Origin: Eublepharis macularius
Lineage: Eukaryota; Chordata; Lepidosauria; Squamata; Eublepharidae
Length of the DNA stretch: 64,000 nt
Assembly (NCBI RefSeq): GCF_028583425.1
Contig: NC_072801.1
Location: 61,767,766-61,831,765, forward strand
Direction of reading: 5' to 3'
Numbering within the stretch: the first letter of the stretch is position 1; each line of letters opens with the position of its first letter. The notes beneath the pieces are model-generated. The model was not told the DNA's origin, did not search any database, and saw only the letters and a list, made by a program, of their open reading frames with translations. Below, in pieces: positions 60,057 through 64,000 of the stretch. The position numbers and the translations under genes are program-made.

Positions 60057-61399
60057 ACTGGAGATCAAAGAAATGTGCACGTATTACAAATACTCTCCGT
60101 TTGGAGGCTACCAAAATATGGAACTGCTAGTGTCACTAGGCTCAAGATTCAGATCTATAAACATTCACAGATGGAAACCTGACACCTAGCCAGATAACAC
60201 AGGGCAGGAAATAACTACTTACTCCGTAACCTGTGGCAAAAATGAGGGGGAAAAAATACCTGCAGGACACCAGGGAGGGAAACTCTCATGAATTACAAAT
60301 GAGCAGAGTTTTGATAGTTTTAGGCCACTAGTAGTTTTAGGCCAAAAGTATCATTTAGGCCACTGGTGTACCACACACATGACTAAAATAGACATGTACT
60401 GTCATGCTGGCTAGTAACTGTAGCCGACTTGTTTACATCCCTGATGCGAAGACATGAGAATAGTCAAAATGTGTGTGCAAAGAGATAAAGCTTTGTCTTC
60501 TCATGCTAAAGGGCAATGCGACATCACAGCTCTGTCAACAGCCACTGCAGGCAAAGGAAATTCAACAGGAAGTCCTTCAAACAAGTGGTACTTGCTAGCA
60601 CATGGGGCTGGCACAACCCTCACAGCAATCCGGATAGTCTGTTGAAATTTAGCAACAATCGCAGTACAATTAAGCGCAGTCTTTTGTCTGCCTTACATAC
60701 ATACAGCACACAGACGGACACCTGATACAAAGCCTCCTCAAAGGATGTGGGAGAAGGAAGTCAGAAGTTATGTCCTTCATTTATTTCTCCCCACCTTTCT
60801 AGGGCTGGATCCTACCAGCTTTTTCACTGTCCAAAAAAGAGAAGGGGCCCCTTTCAGCCACTCAAGAAGCTAGGCCAAGGACCTGGCTGGGCAAAAGCTG
60901 GGACTGCAGTGAGGAGGGGAATAGTCAGATCAAGAGGAAGTGCTGGAAGGATCCCACCCTCAGAGGGCACACCCAAGACAATTACACCATCACACTCATT
61001 AGTTCTCTCATCTTATTACTTGTCATTAGACCAGTAGCCAGGCGACCATAGGGCTCACTGTCTCAACACCCTTGCTATTTTCCCCTTTGCAGAGAGAGTT
61101 CATGACTAAGGGAGCGCACTCAGGGTGAAATTGAAACAGAAATAAGGCAAAGTAACAGCAACTGTTAAAAACCAGTTTGAGAGATGCCTGCAATCAGAGC
61201 AGCTAGCCCATCAGAGGTAGCCAAAAGAAACAACCAGGGCATTCTAAAAGGGGCGTGGCCCCTTACCCGGCTTCATGGAACATTTGGCCTTACCTGATCA
61301 GTGTACTAGCACTTCATGGGAAATTCATAGCTGAGGTAAGACTGGAAAGGAAAACTCCTTGCTCACAACTGGGGTTCTCAGCCACTACTGCATGCCGGC

Positions 61400-61617
61400 T
61401 AGGGTTGCCAGCCTCCTGGTGATGGCTAGAGATTTCCCAGAATTACAACTGATCTCCAGGCTACAGAGATCAACTCCCCTGGAGAAAATGGCTGCTTTGG
61501 AAGGTGGACTCCGTGGCATTATACCCTGCTGAGGTCTCTCCCCTCCCTAAACCCCACCTTCCCCAGGCTCCACTCCCCCAAATCTCCAGGTATTTCACAA
61601 CCAGGAGCTGGCAACCT
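61400..61617 (+). mobile_element. hAT-like MITE family A
   Basis: TAGGGTTGCCAGCCTCCTGG opens and GAGCTGGCAACC closes the copy. The flanks TGCCGGC and TGCCATC are only partly alike. Confidence 0.82.
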
Positions 61618-61734
61618 GCCATCTCATAACCAAATAGCAGAGCCTATAGAAGAGTATGACATTCCTTCTATGGAGCTACTCAAGCTTTCATCTTCATTTA
61701 GTCCACTGCTGGACTTCCAGGGGGCTGTTTGCAC

Positions 61735-61953
61735 TAGGGTTGCCAGCCTCCAGGTGGTAGCTGGAGATCTCCCAGAATTACAACTGGTCTCCAGGCCACA
61801 GAGATCAGTTCACCTGGAGAAAATGGCTACTTTGAGGGATGGACTCTATGGGATTATGCCATGCCAAGGTCCTTTCCCTCACCAAACCCCACTTTCTCCA
61901 GGTTTTACCCCCTAGATCTCCAGGAATTTCTCAACCTGGAGCTGGCAACCCTA
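61735..61953 (+). mobile_element. hAT-like MITE family A
   Basis: TAGGGTTGCCAG and CTGGCAACCCTA ends with the exact duplication GTTTGCAC (61727-61734 and 61954-61961). Confidence 0.93.
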
Positions 61954-62703
61954 GTTTGCACATCTGAAGTTCACAGCAGAGGTAATCATTCATTTATTAG
62001 ACGTTTACCCTCTCTTTTTACCTTCACAACAAACCTGTGAGGTAGAATATGCTGAGTCACTCAATAAGCATCACTACTGAGTGAGAATATCTCCCTAGAC
62101 CTAGTTTGACACACGCATAAAGCTAGTCATCCCTGGCATGATAAATTCAGGTGGGTATTCATGTTAACCTGAAACAACAAAATCGAGTATAAGCCCAGTG
62201 GCAAACAGAAGTATGCAGGAATAACTGTTGTTAAGTCTTAAAGGTGCTACTAGCCTCCTGTTTTATTTGGCTCTCTCCAGGAATTATTTCTGCCTGTGGT
62301 CATGTTGCTTCCATGGTCAAAGACACGGGCCACACCCCCTTCCAGAGCTACTTGGCCAGCTGCCCTATTCTAACCCTTCAGTGCAGAGAACTACTTCTGT
62401 CCCCCCCGCCCACCCAAGGTTATTTTGGGTAAGCAGCGAGATACCACAGAGTAGGGGTGAAATGATTTCAGTCTTGTATACTCTATTTATATTGACTAGA
62501 AATTTCACAGTCCTTTGATCTGACGTGTCTTCAGTTTACAAAGTAGGATTTGAATTGTTTTGCAATCAAGTTCTAGCTAATCTGTCACAAAAGGATCACT
62601 TGTTTACGCTCCTGCTTAAGAACCCAAGAAAAAAAGTTTGTCTAGCTCAGATCAAAGTCTATGCAGTTCAGTTATTCTTAGCAAAACTCCTAGCAAGAAC
62701 ATG

Positions 62704-62893
62704 AGGTTGCCAACCTGCAGGTGAGACTTGGAGACCTCCCAGAATTACAACTGATTTCCAGATGGTACAGACCAGTTCCCCTGGAGAAGGGTGGACTCTG
62801 GCATTATGCCCTGTTGAGTTCTCTTCCACCTCCCAACCCCACATCCTCCAGACCCAAATCTCCAGGAATTTCCCAACCCAAAGTTGGCAACTC
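62704..62893 (+). mobile_element. hAT-like MITE family A, diverged
   Basis: AGGTTGCCAACCTGCAGG opens and AAAGTTGGCAACTCT closes the copy. The interior is partly deleted. Confidence 0.75.
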
Positions 62894-62959
62894 TATAAAG
62901 ATGACCCATAAGCCGAACATCATCTACCACCTTCCCACTACTGCCATTCAGTATATACA

Positions 62960-63166
62960 GAGGAGTTAGCCGTGTTAGTCTGTAGTAGGAAAATCAAAAA
63001 GAGTCCAGTGGAACCTTTAAGACTAACCAACTTTATTGTAGCATAAGCTTTCGAGAATCACAGTTATCTTCGTCAGATGCATCTGACGAAGAGAACTGTG
63101 ATTCTCAAAAGCTTATGCTACAATAAAGTTGGTTAGTCTTAAAGGTTCCACTGGACTCTTTTTGAT
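62960..63166. mobile_element. Penelope-like terminal-repeat fold-back with hammerhead-like cores
   Basis: Inverted arms of about 88 bp (62992-63079 and 63080-63167) meet at GATGCATC. The 13-bp duplication TTCAGTATATACA flanks the element (62947-62959 and 63167-63179). Each arm carries the order CTGACGA, a short hairpin, then GAAA or a diverged equivalent, as in hammerhead ribozymes of Penelope-like elements. Confidence 0.7.
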
Positions 63167-63220
63167 TTCAGTATATACACTGTGTGGTGTCTTTCTACAA
63201 AGCAGACTCATCACAAAAAA

Positions 63221-63423
63221 CTGGGGGTGCACGCCTCCAGGTGGTGGCTGGAGATCTCCAGGGAATTACAACTGATCTCCAGGCCCCTGGGAAAAATGGC
63301 TGCTCTGGAGGGTGGACTGTATGGCATTATACCCTGCGGTTCTTCCCCTCCCCAAACCCCAACTTCTCCAGGCTCCATCTCCAAAATTTCAAGGAATTTC
63401 CCAGCTTGGAGCTGGCAATCCTA
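63221..63423 (+). mobile_element. hAT-like MITE family A, diverged
   Basis: The family interior (GGTGGCTGGAGATCTCC, GGTGGACTGTATGGCATTAT) is clear and the right end is CTGGCAATCCTA. The left terminus is eroded. Confidence 0.75.
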
Positions 63424-63719
63424 CAAAAAATCTTCAATCACAGCTGAGTGTGGAGTGTTACAGCTGAGAAAGGAGACCCCAGAAAATGTCTAATGTGCTA
63501 AATTGGGGTGTGTAGAACATGAGCCAGTGTTTCAGACAAAGGTAATTGGTGTCAGCCTGTACTGCTAGCAGAGGTTTCCTCATCTGCAGCTCCTGCAGAG
63601 GCTGGAAAAGGCAGAGGGCTTCATGGAAGGAGGGGTGGGGTTGGAGCTGGCTGAACTGTTCTCCATATATGGCCAGGAGAAAATCCCAGTTTGCCCTCAG
63701 TTGAACATTTGGTCTCAAT

Positions 63720-64000
63720 CACGCTTCACTTCTGAGCTGAGGAAAGGGAAAAGAAAGAGGAAAAAAAAACCCTCCTGGGCTCAGCGCCAGCCTTGCTGCC
63801 TGTCTCCCTTCTGGGCTACTTCCCAGACAACCCCAGCAGCTCTCCGCCTTCTGTCCCCTTTCGACGGCTATGCCAGCTTCTCCACCAGCAGGATCCACAC
63901 AGTCCACCCCAAAGCCCATTCCATCATTTGTACTGGATGCTGCCCCCCGCCCCGCCCCGGACCTTCTGAAGCTGGGCCCCAGGAGGAGTTCAGCCAAGCT
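63720..64000 (-). promoter_or_regulatory. GC-rich stretch, possible MYADM upstream exon or promoter
   Basis: This window end is GC-rich, with overlapping GC boxes in CCCCGCCCCGCCCC near 63,946-63,959. It lies about 5 kb upstream of the MYADM coding exon on the minus strand, where a non-coding first exon is expected. The minus-strand open frame here has no recognisable homology. Low confidence. Confidence 0.3.

Larger units (their letters stand above)
58661..63719 (-). other. Presumed 5' UTR intron or upstream region of MYADM
   Basis: No coding exon was recognised. The span contains a fold-back MITE, a SINE, three or four hAT-like family A copies and a Penelope-like fold-back, listed separately. 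The rest is unique. Confidence 0.45.

Overview
This 64 kb window is vertebrate nuclear DNA, most likely from a squamate reptile (lizard or snake). Genes are few and split by spliceosomal introns, and most of the sequence is introns, intergenic DNA and repeats. A Sauria-type SINE with a BovB-like tail (12,054-12,370), a 5S-rRNA-derived SINE, CR1-clade LINE remains and many small hAT-like and 3-bp-TSD MITEs support the squamate assignment. I cannot name the species.

Three protein-coding genes can be supported. (1) The first coding exon of PRKCG (protein kinase C gamma) lies on the minus strand at 19,873-20,039, with its CpG-rich promoter to the right. The rest of the gene runs leftwards, so 1-19,872 is read as the large first intron. 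(2) On the plus strand, head-to-head with PRKCG, is a complete eight-exon gene (21,651-32,979, 346 residues). It encodes a secreted sushi-domain protein that matches beta-2-glycoprotein I (APOH) in length, exon layout, intron phases and domain V, but has a WAP-like eight-cysteine module in place of the first sushi domain. (3) MYADM is on the minus strand at 57,738-58,640, with the whole coding sequence in one exon, a splice acceptor just upstream, and a long repeat-poor 3' flank that looks like its 3' UTR.

From memory of the human genome, MYADM and PRKCG are neighbours in the same orientation on chromosome 19q13.42, and the order here agrees. Also in human, APOH is the divergent neighbour of PRKCA on 17q24, beside CACNG5/4/1, while PRKCG lies beside CACNG7/8/6. 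An APOH-like gene divergent to PRKCG is therefore best explained as the ohnolog of APOH in the PRKCG paralogon, retained here and apparently absent from the human locus. This is the main finding. A near-consensus HNF1 site 30 bp upstream of a TATA-like element before its first exon would suit liver expression, as for APOH.

The rest is repeats. At least 14 copies belong to a hAT-like MITE with termini near TAGGGTTGCCAG and 8-bp target duplications. Seven copies belong to a second hAT-like MITE with CAGGGCTTTTTT termini. Six are fold-back MITEs with GGCC ends and 3-bp duplications, and there is a longer probable relative. Further repeats are inverted Penelope-like repeats with hammerhead-ribozyme-like cores, a roughly 750 bp inverted repeat at 8.6-9.4 kb, a rearranged CR1-clade LINE at 40.6-42.4 kb, SINEs and microsatellites. 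At 51.85-52.0 kb there is an exact 62-bp copy of a sequence about 2 kb away inside a small duplication, a footprint of template switching.
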